The position numbers were made by a program, and so were the translations under genes. Below, one piece after another: positions 28,178 to 37,176 of a DNA stretch of 64,000 nt. Origin of the DNA: Pseudoruegeria sp. SHC-113 (lineage in GTDB: Bacteria > Pseudomonadota > Alphaproteobacteria > Rhodobacterales > Rhodobacteraceae); the NCBI RefSeq assembly GCF_025376885.1, contig NZ_JAHUBR010000001.1, positions 62,001-126,000 of the forward strand, in the 5' to 3' direction. Under the pieces are notes generated by a model, which was given only the letters and a program-made list of their open reading frames with translations, ran no database searches and was not told the origin of the DNA. Within the stretch, counting starts at the first letter, position 1, and the number at the start of each line of letters is the position of its first letter.

Positions 28178-29230
28178 ATGACCCAGCCAGACGCCACCTG
28201 CCCGGCCCATGCGCCGAAGGATCACCCGAAGCTGCCGAAACCCAAGATCGGCGTGCTTCTGGCCAACCTCGGCACCCCGGACGGCACGGATTACTGGTCC
28301 ATGCGGCGGTATCTGAACGAATTCCTCTCCGATCAGCGGGTGATCGATTACCCGAAGTGGAAATGGCAGCCGCTGCTTCAGCTGATCATCCTGTCCAAAC
28401 GCCCCTTCACCTCGGGCGCGGCCTATAAATCGATCTGGAACGAGGAGTTGGACGAAAGCCCGCTTGCCACGATCACCAAGGCGCAGGTGACGAAAATCGC
28501 GGACGCGATGGAGGCGCTGCACGGGGCGGAGGTCGTGGTGGATTACTGCATGCGCTACGGCAACCCTTCCACGCCATCGAAGGTGCGCGCGCTGGTGGAG
28601 CAAGGCTGCGAGAAGATCCTCTTCTTCCCGCTCTATCCGCATTACGCCGGCGCGACGACGGCCACGGCGAACGATCAGTTCTTCCGCGCCTTGATGGCCG
28701 AGAAATGGCAACCCGCCGCGCGCACCGTGCCGCCCTATTTCGCGCAGGAAAGCTACATCGAGGCGCTCGCGCAATCGGTGGAGAAAGCCTACGGCGCGCT
28801 GGCGGAAAAGCCCGATATTCTGGTGTGTTCCTACCACGGCGTGCCGAAACGCTACCTGCTGGAGGGCGATCCGTACCATTGCCAGTGCCAGAAGACGACG
28901 CGGTTGCTGAAAGAGCGGCTCGGCTGGGAAGACACTGCGATCACCACCACCTTCCAGAGCCGATTCGGCCCCGAAGAATGGCTGAAACCCTACACCGTGG
29001 AAGAGGTCGCGCGGCTGGCAGAGACCGGCAAGAAGAAGATCGCCGTGATCGCGCCGGCCTTCTCGGCGGATTGCATCGAGACGCTGGAAGAGATCAACGA
29101 AGAGATCAAGGAAAGCTTCGAACACGCTGGTGGGGAAAGCTTCACCTACATCCCCTGCCTGAACGATGACGACGCCCATATCGCGGCGCTGGTCGAATCG
29201 ATTGAGGACAATCTGAAGGGCTGGATCTAG
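28178..29230 (+). CDS. hemH: Ferrochelatase
   Basis: The 350-residue enzyme inserts Fe2+ into protoporphyrin IX, the last step of haem synthesis. The LLANLGTPDG opening, the metal-site histidine H220 in VCSYHGVP, the YCMRYG block and the conserved acidic FSADCIETLEEI are all present. I prefer the ATG at 28178 because AGGA lies 8 bases before it; another ATG at 28160 would add six residues and has no visible ribosome-binding site. It ends in a strong bidirectional terminator. hemJ and a hemW gene are also in this window. Confidence 0.97.
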   Translation: MTQPDATCPAHAPKDHPKLPKPKIGVLLANLGTPDGTDYWSMRRYLNEFLSDQRVIDYPKWKWQPLLQLIILSKRPFTSGAAYKSIWNEELDESPLATITKAQVTKIADAMEALHGAEVVVDYCMRYGNPSTPSKVRALVEQGCEKILFFPLYPHYAGATTATANDQFFRALMAEKWQPAARTVPPYFAQESYIEALAQSVEKAYGALAEKPDILVCSYHGVPKRYLLEGDPYHCQCQKTTRLLKERLGWEDTAITTTFQSRFGPEEWLKPYTVEEVARLAETGKKKIAVIAPAFSADCIETLEEINEEIKESFEHAGGESFTYIPCLNDDDAHIAALVESIEDNLKGWI

Positions 29231-29257
29231 GGCGCGCTCAGCGCCCGATCGGCCAAT

Positions 29258-29296
29258 AAAAAAAGGCGGTGGCTGGGGAGCCACCGCCTCTTTTTT
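29258..29296. terminator. Bidirectional intrinsic terminator between hemH and the small exported gene
   Basis: An 11-bp stem (29264-29274 with 29279-29289) with a GGGG loop has a run of seven A on its left and six T on its right. It can end hemH on the plus strand and the convergent 29312-29494 gene on the minus strand. Confidence 0.92.
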
Positions 29297-29311
29297 CGGT
29301 GTGACCCGAAA

Positions 29312-29494
29312 TTAGTTGGCTGCAACAGCAGCGGCCACGACGGCCAGCAGCAGAAGCGGAACAACCCAGCCGCCGGAAGAACCGGTGGTTTCTTCAACGA
29401 TCACCGGCTCTTCGATGATCGGCTCTTCGTAACCACCAGCAAAAGCGGTCGAAGCAGCAGCGGTCAGCGCAGCGGCGAGAACGAGTTTCTTCAT
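29312..29494 (-). CDS. Small exported acidic protein with C-terminal membrane segment
   Basis: This 60-residue protein is too short to assign a function. It has a clear signal peptide (MKKLVLAAALTAAASTAFA), an acidic tandem EEPIIEEPVIVEE, a GSSGG hinge and a hydrophobic C-terminal segment (about residues 43-59). The mature form would be about 40 residues with a single membrane anchor. GGAGG precedes the start, and a strong terminator follows, so it looks like a real, separately expressed gene. It is not linked to haem synthesis by anything but position. Confidence 0.78.
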   Translation of the reverse strand: MKKLVLAAALTAAASTAFAGGYEEPIIEEPVIVEETTGSSGGWVVPLLLLAVVAAAVAAN

Positions 29495-29646
29495 GTTAAC
29501 CTCCAGTAATCACCTTACGCCGCGTTAAACAAAATGAGGACGGCGCAGGCAGTTCAGACTGTACCTCGTAGTCTCCAATAAGCAGGCTATGTGTCCGATT
29601 GCAAATGTATCTTTCGGAATTTGCCAAAACCTGCCGTTTCGTGGCG

Positions 29647-30237
29647 TCAAATAAGCAACACTTGCGTCCCCGGCCCCGCCAATTGGTACAGCTGGGCAAT
29701 ATGTTCGTTGTAGAGCCCGATGCATCCATTGGAAGATCGGCGGCCGATTTTGCGCGTGTCGTGGGTGCCGTGGATGCGATAGTACTTCCACCCAAGATAG
29801 AGCGCATGGGTGCCTAGCGGGTTATCCGGCCCCGGCGGCACGTAGCTCGGCCACTCCGGATTGCGCTTCAGCATCGCCGGTGTGGGGGACCAGCTTGGCC
29901 CTTCCACCTTGCGCGTCACGGACGTCCGGCCCCTGCGGGTGAGATCTTCGGTCAAGGGCACGCTGGTGGGATAAAGCTTGTATACCGTCTGATCTGCCGA
30001 CCAGTAGTGCAGCACCCGCGCGTCCACATCCACAAGGATCGCCCCGCCCGAGAGACTACTGAAATGCGGCTGCCAGCTGTGCGCCTTGAAGCCAGACAAG
30101 TTGCGTTGCACCGGCGGCGTGAACACCCCCGGCTCCGGTGTTTGCGCCAAAGCAGGCGCGGCCGTGCAGGCCAGCCCTGCCACGGAAGATGCGAGAAAAA
30201 CACGGCGGTTGAGCCGTTTGGAATCCCGTTGAGCCAT
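29647..30237 (-). CDS. L,D-transpeptidase (YkuD), Tat-type signal
   Basis: This 196-residue exported protein carries the YkuD catalytic motif, with H156 in RIHGTHD and C172 in SSNGCIGL. Such enzymes cross-link peptidoglycan 3-3 or attach proteins to it. The N-terminus has twin arginines and a hydrophobic stretch (NRRVFLASSVAG), suggesting export by Tat, and a cleavage site at ALA. It is the first of two L,D-transpeptidases in 1.8 kb, separated by a CAP-domain lipoprotein. Upstream it is divergent from the latter. Confidence 0.92.
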   Translation of the reverse strand: MAQRDSKRLNRRVFLASSVAGLACTAAPALAQTPEPGVFTPPVQRNLSGFKAHSWQPHFSSLSGGAILVDVDARVLHYWSADQTVYKLYPTSVPLTEDLTRRGRTSVTRKVEGPSWSPTPAMLKRNPEWPSYVPPGPDNPLGTHALYLGWKYYRIHGTHDTRKIGRRSSNGCIGLYNEHIAQLYQLAGPGTQVLLI

Positions 30238-30404
30238 GAGTTGCCCCCCGATTCGTCATGTAAAAGCAGCCTGTGGATAATATGGCGCGGGGGCCTCAGT
30301 CGCAAATTAAACACGGGTTTGTGCGGGCTTGGGCCGTTTTGGCGGTTTGATCCGGGCGCGCAGGGCCTGTAATGAGGGTGGGTTATTCTTACACGGTGGA
30401 GCCG

Positions 30405-30914
30405 ATGCCCAAACTCGTGATCACCCTTTTCGCCGCCGTTCTGGCGCTTGCGGCCTGTCAGCCCTCCACTCCGGCCGTCGGCCCCGATGGGCGCCCGGCG
30501 ACGAGCGTCTACAAGATCTCCGCGCGGGACTCTGGCCAGATCCAGTTCCGCATGCTGGACGGGGTGAACACCTTGCGCGCCGCGGCTGGCGTGCAGCAGG
30601 TGCAGCTGAACACCGCGCTCACCAATGCCGCCTCCAACCATTCGCGCGACATGTCGAACCAGAACCGCCCGTGGCACTTCGGCTCCGACGGCTCCTCGCC
30701 GCTGGATCGCGTGGCGCGCTCGGGCTACCCGGGCCCGGCAGTTGGCGAAGCCATTTCGGAGACCTTCGAGACAGAGCTTCAGACACTGGCCGCCTGGATG
30801 GAACAGCCCGGCACCCGCGCGGTGATCCTTGATCCGGCAGCGCGCAACATGGGCTTCTCCTGGTATCAGGAACCCAACGGCAAGATCTGGTGGACATTGG
30901 TGATGGGCGGCTAA
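30405..30914 (+). CDS. CAP (SCP/PR1) domain lipoprotein
   Basis: The 169-residue protein has a lipoprotein signal peptide with lipobox LAAC (C18). It carries a CAP superfamily domain marked by NTLRAAAGV, TNAASNHSRDMSNQN and the late MGFSWYQEPNGKIWWTLVMG. CAP proteins are secreted or surface proteins whose bacterial role is mostly unknown. I chose the ATG at 30405, which follows GGTGGAG; an upstream ATG at 30372 would place a non-hydrophobic stretch before the signal. It stands between two L,D-transpeptidase genes, suggesting work at the cell wall. Confidence 0.88.
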   Translation: MPKLVITLFAAVLALAACQPSTPAVGPDGRPATSVYKISARDSGQIQFRMLDGVNTLRAAAGVQQVQLNTALTNAASNHSRDMSNQNRPWHFGSDGSSPLDRVARSGYPGPAVGEAISETFETELQTLAAWMEQPGTRAVILDPAARNMGFSWYQEPNGKIWWTLVMGG

Positions 30915-30933
30915 AGCCGCCCGAACGCGCCGG

Positions 30934-31428
30934 TCACGGGTAGATCGAGATCACCGTGCCGTCATTCACCATGGCGTAGATGTCTTCCATCTCGCGGTTT
31001 TTCACGGAAATGCAGCCCCAGGTCCAATCGCGGCCCTTGGGTTTGAAGGCATTGGGTTCACCGTGGATGAAAATATCTCCGCCCGCGGATTTCCCCAGCG
31101 CCTGCGCGACTTCGAAATCCCGGCGGTTCGGGTAGGAGATCCCGAGCGACAGGTGGAACTTCGAATTCGGGTTGCGTCGATCGATGGTGTAATCGCCTTC
31201 CGGCGTGCGGCCGTCGCCCTCGAACTGCTTGTGGCCCACGGGGGCAAAGCCCAGATCGATGTCATAGGCTTTGAGCACCCGGCTGTGATGCATCAGATAC
31301 ATCCGGCGCTGCTCCTTGAAGACAGCGACGCGGGTCACTTCCGGCCCATTGTATTTACGAAATTTCGAACTGCAGGCCGCCAGCGGAGCGATCAACAGCG
31401 ATAGGAGAATGGTTCTGCGCGATACCAT
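30934..31428 (-). CDS. L,D-transpeptidase (YkuD), lipoprotein
   Basis: The 164-residue protein has lipobox LAAC (C19) and a YkuD domain with H122 (IFIHGEP) and C139 (WTWGCISV). It therefore probably cross-links or anchors peptidoglycan while tethered to a membrane. The ATG at 31428 is used; an upstream frame to 31473 would bury the signal peptide. It is convergent with the CAP lipoprotein gene, 19 bases apart. Confidence 0.9.
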   Translation of the reverse strand: MVSRRTILLSLLIAPLAACSSKFRKYNGPEVTRVAVFKEQRRMYLMHHSRVLKAYDIDLGFAPVGHKQFEGDGRTPEGDYTIDRRNPNSKFHLSLGISYPNRRDFEVAQALGKSAGGDIFIHGEPNAFKPKGRDWTWGCISVKNREMEDIYAMVNDGTVISIYP

Positions 31429-31494
31429 GAAAACACTGCCCGTACTCTTATTTTGTTGGCGTCCATACACCAATTCGCAGCTCGAAAAAAGATC

Positions 31495-32715
31495 TCAGCC
31501 CGCGTTTCGCGTGAAAGAGGCGGCCAATTCCACGTGAGGCGACCAGCGGAACTGGTCCACCACGTCGATCCACGCCAAGTGATACCCCACGCCTACCAGC
31601 ACCGCCGCATCGCGCGCGAAGCTTTGCGGGTTGCAGGAGACATAGGCGATTCGATCCACATCCGCGCGGGCCAGTTCTGCAACCTGCGCCTCGGCCCCGG
31701 CACGGGGCGGGTCGATGACCACGGCGTCAAACCGCGCCAGTTCGTCCGGCAGCAGCGGGCGGCGGAACAGATCGCGCGCCACGGTCTCCACCCTCTTCAC
31801 CCCTTGCGCCGCGCGCCAACCCTTGTTGAGCGCGGCGAGCATCTCGGCCTCGCCTTCTACCGCCAGCACCTCGGCCTGATCGGCGAGCGGCAGGGAGAAG
31901 GTGCCGCAGCCGGCGAACAGATCAGCGATCTGCGCGGCAACGCCCACGGCCTCGCGCACGCTGGCCAGCAGCGCAGCCTCGCCTTCGGCCGTGGCCTGCA
32001 GGAAGGCGCCCGGCGGCGGGGCGACGCGGGCCTTGCCGAAGGCCAGAACTGGCGCGTGCCATTCGGCCACCGTTTCCCCGTTCCACGACAGCCGCGCCAG
32101 CCCGGCCCGAGCGCCCAGCGCCGTGGCCTCTTCGCGCAGCTTGGCGTCCAGCGGATGCAGGTTCTCAGCCGCAAGATCCACCCCGCCGAGCGTGCTGGTG
32201 GCCGTCAGGCTCACCTCGCCCTTACGGGAGCCGCCGAGCATCACCAGAGCGGCCATCGCCTCACGCAAGGCCAGAAGCTCGGGCCGCACGACGCTGCATT
32301 CCTGCAGATCGACGATGGTGCCCGACGCACGGCCATGAAAGCCGATCAGCGCGCCCTTCTTGGTGCGGCGGCCCGAAAACACCGCCCGGCGGCGCGATTG
32401 CTGCGGGGAGGTCTGCACCGAGCGGATCGGGGCGGTAAGCCCATGGGCGGCCAGAGCGGCCTGCACGATCCCGGCTTTCCAGTCGGCCACCAAGGGATCC
32501 GCGGCATGCTGCATGGTGCAGCCCCCGCAGGCTTTGAAATGGCGGCAGGGGGCTTTCACCCGGTCCGGCGACGGGGTGACGATCTTCGGCGCGGTGATGC
32601 GCCCGTTCTCCACCTCGCCTTCGATCACCTCGCCCGGAAGCGTCATCGGAGCAAAGATCGGGCCCTCGGCGATCCCGTCGCCAAGGTGGCCCAGTTTCTG
32701 AATGGTAAATGTCAC
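31495..32715 (-). CDS. 23S rRNA/tRNA uracil-5 methyltransferase (RlmD/TrmA family)
   Basis: The 406-residue SAM-dependent enzyme methylates uracil C5 in RNA. It has a shortened N-terminal TRAM-like part and iron-sulfur cysteines in CRHFKACGGC (about 57-66), with another in LQECSVV. SAM motif I is IADLFAGCGTFSLPLA, and DPPRAG and the nucleophile cysteine in YVSCNPQS follow. Whether the target is 23S rRNA or tRNA cannot be told. The GTG start overlaps the stop of the upstream ABC exporter gene (GTGA), so the three genes form one unit. Confidence 0.9.
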   Translation of the reverse strand: MTFTIQKLGHLGDGIAEGPIFAPMTLPGEVIEGEVENGRITAPKIVTPSPDRVKAPCRHFKACGGCTMQHAADPLVADWKAGIVQAALAAHGLTAPIRSVQTSPQQSRRRAVFSGRRTKKGALIGFHGRASGTIVDLQECSVVRPELLALREAMAALVMLGGSRKGEVSLTATSTLGGVDLAAENLHPLDAKLREEATALGARAGLARLSWNGETVAEWHAPVLAFGKARVAPPPGAFLQATAEGEAALLASVREAVGVAAQIADLFAGCGTFSLPLADQAEVLAVEGEAEMLAALNKGWRAAQGVKRVETVARDLFRRPLLPDELARFDAVVIDPPRAGAEAQVAELARADVDRIAYVSCNPQSFARDAAVLVGVGYHLAWIDVVDQFRWSPHVELAASFTRNAG

Positions 32716-34580
32716 TCGGCTGCGTCCTGAATGGTGAGGAAGCCGCCGGACTGGCGCTCCCAGTAGCGGGCGTAAAGGCCGCCCAGCGCAAGCAGTTCCT
32801 CGTGGCTGCCCTGCTCGGCAATGCGGCCTTCATCGAGCACGATGATGCGGTCCATCTGCGCGATGGTCGACAGCCGGTGCGCGATGGCGAGCACAGTCTT
32901 GCCCTGCATCACCCTCTCCAGCGCGGCCTGGATCGCGGCTTCGACCTCGGAATCCAGCGCGCTGGTGGCTTCGTCCAGCACGAGGATCGGGGCGTCCTTC
33001 AGGATGGCACGGGCAAGGGCAATGCGCTGGCGCTGGCCACCGGAGAGCTTCACCCCGCGTTCGCCCAGATGCGCGTCATAGCCTTCGCGCCCCTTGTGAT
33101 CGCGCAGCTGCAACACGAAGTCATGCGCCTCCGCCCGCCGCGCGGCCTCCTGCACCTGTTCCAGCGTCGCGCCGGGGGTGCCGTAACGGATGTTCTCGAA
33201 GGCGGAGCGGTTGAACATCGCGGTTTCCTGCGTGACGGTGCCGATTTGCGCCCGCAAGGACTCCTGCGTCACCATCTTGATGTTCTGGCCGTCAATCTCC
33301 ACCCGGCCGCCTTCCGGGTCGTAAAGGCGCAAAAGCAGGTTCACAAGGGTCGATTTCCCCGCACCTGACGCACCAACGATGCCGATCTTCTCCCCGCCCT
33401 GCACCGCCAGCGTGATCCCGTTCACGCCGCCCGTCTGCTGGCCGTAGTTGAACTGCACATCCTCAAAATCGAGCGCGCCCGATGTCACCTGAAGCGGTTT
33501 GGCGTGGCGGCTGTCGGTTAGCGCGTGGGAGGGGGTGAGCGTGGTCATCCCGTCCTCCACCTCGCCGATATTGGCGTAGATCGCCATCAGCACGAAGCTG
33601 ACCCAGCCCGTCATCTGCGCGATCCGCAGCGACACCGCGCCGGTGGCCGCAATCGCCCCCGCCGTCACCTCGCCCGCGTTCCACAGCAGCAGCGTCGCCC
33701 CGATCAGGATCACCGGCACCACGCCCGCGACAGCCATCAGCGCGAAGCGGAAGAAAGTGGAAAGCTCGCCGAAATGCACGGCTGTTTCGCGCCATTCGGA
33801 GAGCGATTCATTGGCCGCCGTATCCTCATGGGCGTCGTGGGCGAAGAGCTTCACCGTCTTGATGTTGGTAATCGTGTCCACGATCTGGCCCGAGACCATG
33901 GCCCGCGCCGAGGCCCGGCGGCCTGAGCGCACGCGCACGCGTGGCATGAACCAGCGGATCATCAGCAGATAGCCCACCAGCCAGACGGAAAGGATCGCGC
34001 CGATGCGCCAGTCGATGCCCATCAGCAGGAGCGCCGCGCCAACCAGCGAGGCCAGAGCGAAGGCCACGACGTTGATCATCTCCATCGTCACATCGGTCAC
34101 GGCGCGGCTCGTCTGCATCTGCTTCTGGGCGATGCGCCCTGCGAAATCATTGTCGAAGAATTCAACGGAATGGCCCAGCGCGTAGCGGTTGAGGCGCGAC
34201 AGCACCAAGGGCATCACGTTGGGCCCCACGGCCATGCTCTGGATCGCCGCGGAGGCGCCAAAAACCAGCGGCCGCAGGATCAGGAAGAACCCGGCCACGC
34301 CCAAAAGCAGCGGCCATTCGCCCGCCAATCCCCCCGCGCCCGCCCGCAGCGCGCCATCGACCACGAGCCCCAGCAGGAAGGCACTGCCCACCTCGATCAC
34401 GCCCGCCACGACGGAGATGAAGGCCGCCAGCCCCAAAACAGGCCAGCTGCCCTGCAGGCACCAGCCGAAGAACGCCATCAGCGTGCGCGGCGGCGGGCCG
34501 TCTGCCGGTTGCAGCGGGTCGATAAGCGCTTCAAGGCGCAGACGGTCAAGGATGCGCGTCGTCAGGCGGAAGGGGCTCAT
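32712..34580 (-). CDS. ABC exporter half-transporter (second of a tandem pair)
   Basis: The 622-residue protein fuses a six-helix membrane domain (about residues 40-330) with a C-terminal ATPase. The ATPase has Walker A GASGAGKST, signature LSGGQRQRI and Walker B PILVLDEATSALD. It belongs to the MsbA/multidrug/lipid exporter class. It starts inside the end of an upstream paralogue of identical length (4-base overlap). Each copy has a complete ATP-binding site, so the two probably form a heterodimer. The substrate is unknown. Confidence 0.92.
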   Translation of the reverse strand: MSPFRLTTRILDRLRLEALIDPLQPADGPPPRTLMAFFGWCLQGSWPVLGLAAFISVVAGVIEVGSAFLLGLVVDGALRAGAGGLAGEWPLLLGVAGFFLILRPLVFGASAAIQSMAVGPNVMPLVLSRLNRYALGHSVEFFDNDFAGRIAQKQMQTSRAVTDVTMEMINVVAFALASLVGAALLLMGIDWRIGAILSVWLVGYLLMIRWFMPRVRVRSGRRASARAMVSGQIVDTITNIKTVKLFAHDAHEDTAANESLSEWRETAVHFGELSTFFRFALMAVAGVVPVILIGATLLLWNAGEVTAGAIAATGAVSLRIAQMTGWVSFVLMAIYANIGEVEDGMTTLTPSHALTDSRHAKPLQVTSGALDFEDVQFNYGQQTGGVNGITLAVQGGEKIGIVGASGAGKSTLVNLLLRLYDPEGGRVEIDGQNIKMVTQESLRAQIGTVTQETAMFNRSAFENIRYGTPGATLEQVQEAARRAEAHDFVLQLRDHKGREGYDAHLGERGVKLSGGQRQRIALARAILKDAPILVLDEATSALDSEVEAAIQAALERVMQGKTVLAIAHRLSTIAQMDRIIVLDEGRIAEQGSHEELLALGGLYARYWERQSGGFLTIQDAAE

Positions 34581-36445
34581 TCGGCGGCCTCCTCCGATTG
34601 CGCGTCGGCCTCATCCTCGGTGCCGATGAACCCGCCGGATTGCCGCTCCCAGAAGGCGGCATAAAGCCCACTCTGGCTGAGCAGTTCCGCATGGGTGCCT
34701 TGCTCCGCGATGTGGCCCTGATCCAGCACGACGATGCGATCCATATGCGCGATGGTCGAAAGCCGGTGCGCGATGGCGATCACCGTCTTGCCTTCCATCA
34801 TGCCGTAGAGCGTCTCCTGAATCGCGGCTTCCACTTCTGAATCCAACGCACTGGTGGCCTCGTCGAGCACCAGAATTGGCGCGTCCTTCAGGATGACCCG
34901 CGCCAGCGTGATCCGTTGCCGTTGCCCACCCGAAAGCTTCACGCCGCGCTCGCCGACATGGGCGTCGTAGCCGGTGCGCCCCTGCGGATCCTCCAGATCG
35001 AGGATGAATTCATGCGCCTCGGCCCGTTTCGCGGCCTCGATCACCTCAGCTTCGGTGGCGTCCGGGCGGCCATAAAGAATGTTGTCGCGCACCGAGCGGT
35101 GCAGCAGGGCGCTGTCCTGCTGGACCATGCCGATGGCGGCGCGCAAGCTGGTTTGCTGCACGTCGGAAATGTCCTGCCCGTCAATACGGATCGCGCCCTT
35201 CTCCACGTCGTAAAACCGCAGGATCAGCTTGACGAGGGTCGATTTCCCCGCGCCAGAGCGGCCCACGAGACCCACCTTCTCACCCGGTTTTAGGGTGAGC
35301 GAAATGGCATCCAGCCCACCCGCTTCGCGACCGTAGTGATGGGAGACTTTGTCAAATTCGATCTCACCCTTTGTCAGCGCCAGGGGTTTCGCGCCGGGCT
35401 TGTCCACCAGCGTGATCGGCTGGGCGATCGTCTCCATCCCTTCCGACACCACGCCGAGCGAGCGGAAGAAAGTGGAGAGCGCCCACATGATCCAGCCCGT
35501 CATCGCGTTGAGCCGCAGGGTGAGCGCCGTGGCCGCGGCCACTGTGCCGATGCTCGCCGCGCCATTCATCCAAAGGATCACGGCCCAGCCCACAACACCC
35601 ACGATCAGCCCGCCGTTGAGCGTGACAAGGCCCAGATCCATCTTGGTGAAGATCCGCATTTCCTTCGCGAAGGTCCGGCGGGTGTTCTCGATGGCTTCCT
35701 TGGCATAGTCGATCTCATGATCGTGGTGCGCGAAGAGCTTCACCGAATGAATGTTGGTGTAGCTGTCCACCACGCGGCCCGTCACTTCGCTGCGGGCATC
35801 GGACGAGGCCTTGGAAGCCGGGCCCACGGTGCGGATCGTCCAGCGCACCAGCAGCGCGTAGAGCACGAACCAAATCACCAGCGGGATCGCGAGGCGCGGA
35901 TCGGCGTCGGCCAGCAGGATCGCCGCGCCCACCAGATAGGCGACGGCAAAGGTCATCATGTCGAAGACCTGGAACACCGCGTCCCCGGCGGCGGGCGGCG
36001 TCTGCATGATCCGGTTGGCAATGCGCCCGGCGAAATCATTCTCGAACCAGCCCACCGACTGGCGCAACACATGTTTATGCGCGCGCCAGCGGATCAGCGT
36101 GCCGAAGTTGGGCAGGATCGCGTTGTTCAATAGCGCCACATCCAGCGCCTGCAGGATCGGACGGGCAAAAAGGATGAAGAGAGCAACGAGCAGGAACTCC
36201 AGCCCATAGTCTGCGCGCACCGATTCGGGCGTGCCTGTCGAAAGCACATCCACCACTCGGCCCATATAGGCGATGAGCCAGATCTCGATCACCGCCACAA
36301 CAAGCGACATCACCCCGGCGTAAACAAACAGCTTATGGAACGGGCGCGCGTATTCCCGCAGAAACGGCCACAGCCGCTGCGGGGGGCGGTCGGTCTCCTC
36401 ATACGTCGTATAGGGATCGACGAAATTCTCGAAATACCGGAACAC
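34577..36445 (-). CDS. ABC exporter half-transporter (first of a tandem pair)
   Basis: This is a 622-residue paralogue of the following gene: N-terminal membrane domain with NDFAGRIANRIMQ, then Walker A GRSGAGKST, signature LSGGQRQRI and Walker B LVLDEATSALD. I place the start at the GTG at 36445 because GAAGGG lies 7 bases upstream and the protein then begins FRYFENFVDPYTT. The open frame continues to 36772, but that part overlaps the lysE gene. It heads a three-gene minus-strand unit with its paralogue and an RNA methyltransferase. Confidence 0.9.
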   Translation of the reverse strand: MFRYFENFVDPYTTYEETDRPPQRLWPFLREYARPFHKLFVYAGVMSLVVAVIEIWLIAYMGRVVDVLSTGTPESVRADYGLEFLLVALFILFARPILQALDVALLNNAILPNFGTLIRWRAHKHVLRQSVGWFENDFAGRIANRIMQTPPAAGDAVFQVFDMMTFAVAYLVGAAILLADADPRLAIPLVIWFVLYALLVRWTIRTVGPASKASSDARSEVTGRVVDSYTNIHSVKLFAHHDHEIDYAKEAIENTRRTFAKEMRIFTKMDLGLVTLNGGLIVGVVGWAVILWMNGAASIGTVAAATALTLRLNAMTGWIMWALSTFFRSLGVVSEGMETIAQPITLVDKPGAKPLALTKGEIEFDKVSHHYGREAGGLDAISLTLKPGEKVGLVGRSGAGKSTLVKLILRFYDVEKGAIRIDGQDISDVQQTSLRAAIGMVQQDSALLHRSVRDNILYGRPDATEAEVIEAAKRAEAHEFILDLEDPQGRTGYDAHVGERGVKLSGGQRQRITLARVILKDAPILVLDEATSALDSEVEAAIQETLYGMMEGKTVIAIAHRLSTIAHMDRIVVLDQGHIAEQGTHAELLSQSGLYAAFWERQSGGFIGTEDEADAQSEEAAE

Positions 36446-36519
36446 AGTAAAACCCTTCGTCGTGCCCGGGACATATAGCCCTTCCGGTGCCAAAGGGAAA
36501 CCGGGCGCGCCGAAGGCGT

Positions 36520-37119
36520 TTACCCCGCGAAGAGCATCACCACAGAGGCCGCGATCATTGCTGCCATCCCGTAGTTGAACCAGCGCAGGCGGTTTTCGGT
36601 GGTGAGCCAGCGGGTGAGCGCCTGCCCGGCCACGGCCCAGGTGGAGGCCGAGCAAAAGCCCATCAGAACGAAGGTCGCCGCCACGATGAGCGCCGCCGTC
36701 ATGCCGCCCTGCCCGCTCACGAATTGCGCCGTGACGGCAATGGCCATCGCCCAGCCCTTCGGGTTGATCCACTGAAAGGCGGCCGCTTCCGTGGCCCGCA
36801 TCGGGCGCGCGGCTTTTTCCCCTTTGCGGGAGAGCCCGCCGGAGCGCGCGATCTGGAACGCGATATAGAGCAGCAATGCCGCCCCACCCCAGCGCAGCGC
36901 TTCGCGCAGTAGCACGCTGCGCGCGAAGATCTCGCCCAGAAACAACCCAACGATGAAGATCATCAGCGGAAAGCCCAGCCCGATGCCAACGATATGAGGC
37001 AGCGTGCGGCGGAAGCCGAAATTCGCCGCCGAGGCCGCCACCATCGCATTGTTCGGCCCCGGCGTGAAGGCGGCGGTGAAGGCCAGAAGCAGCAGGGCAA
37101 GGTAGGTTTCGGCGGTCAT
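36520..37119 (-). CDS. LysE/RhtB family amino-acid exporter
   Basis: The 199-residue inner-membrane protein has six hydrophobic segments and the family's FTPGPNNAMVAASAANFG motif after the first helix. The later FQWINPKGWAMAI block fits the RhtB branch that exports homoserine, threonine or related compounds; the actual substrate is unknown. It lies between the ABC exporter pair and cca on the same strand, with short gaps (74 and 57 bases). Confidence 0.9.
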   Translation of the reverse strand: MTAETYLALLLLAFTAAFTPGPNNAMVAASAANFGFRRTLPHIVGIGLGFPLMIFIVGLFLGEIFARSVLLREALRWGGAALLLYIAFQIARSGGLSRKGEKAARPMRATEAAAFQWINPKGWAMAIAVTAQFVSGQGGMTAALIVAATFVLMGFCSASTWAVAGQALTRWLTTENRLRWFNYGMAAMIAASVVMLFAG

Positions 37120-37176
37120 GTCGGGGATCTGTCTGTCAGGGAAAACCCGGCGAACGTATCCGCGCGGCGGGGCGCG

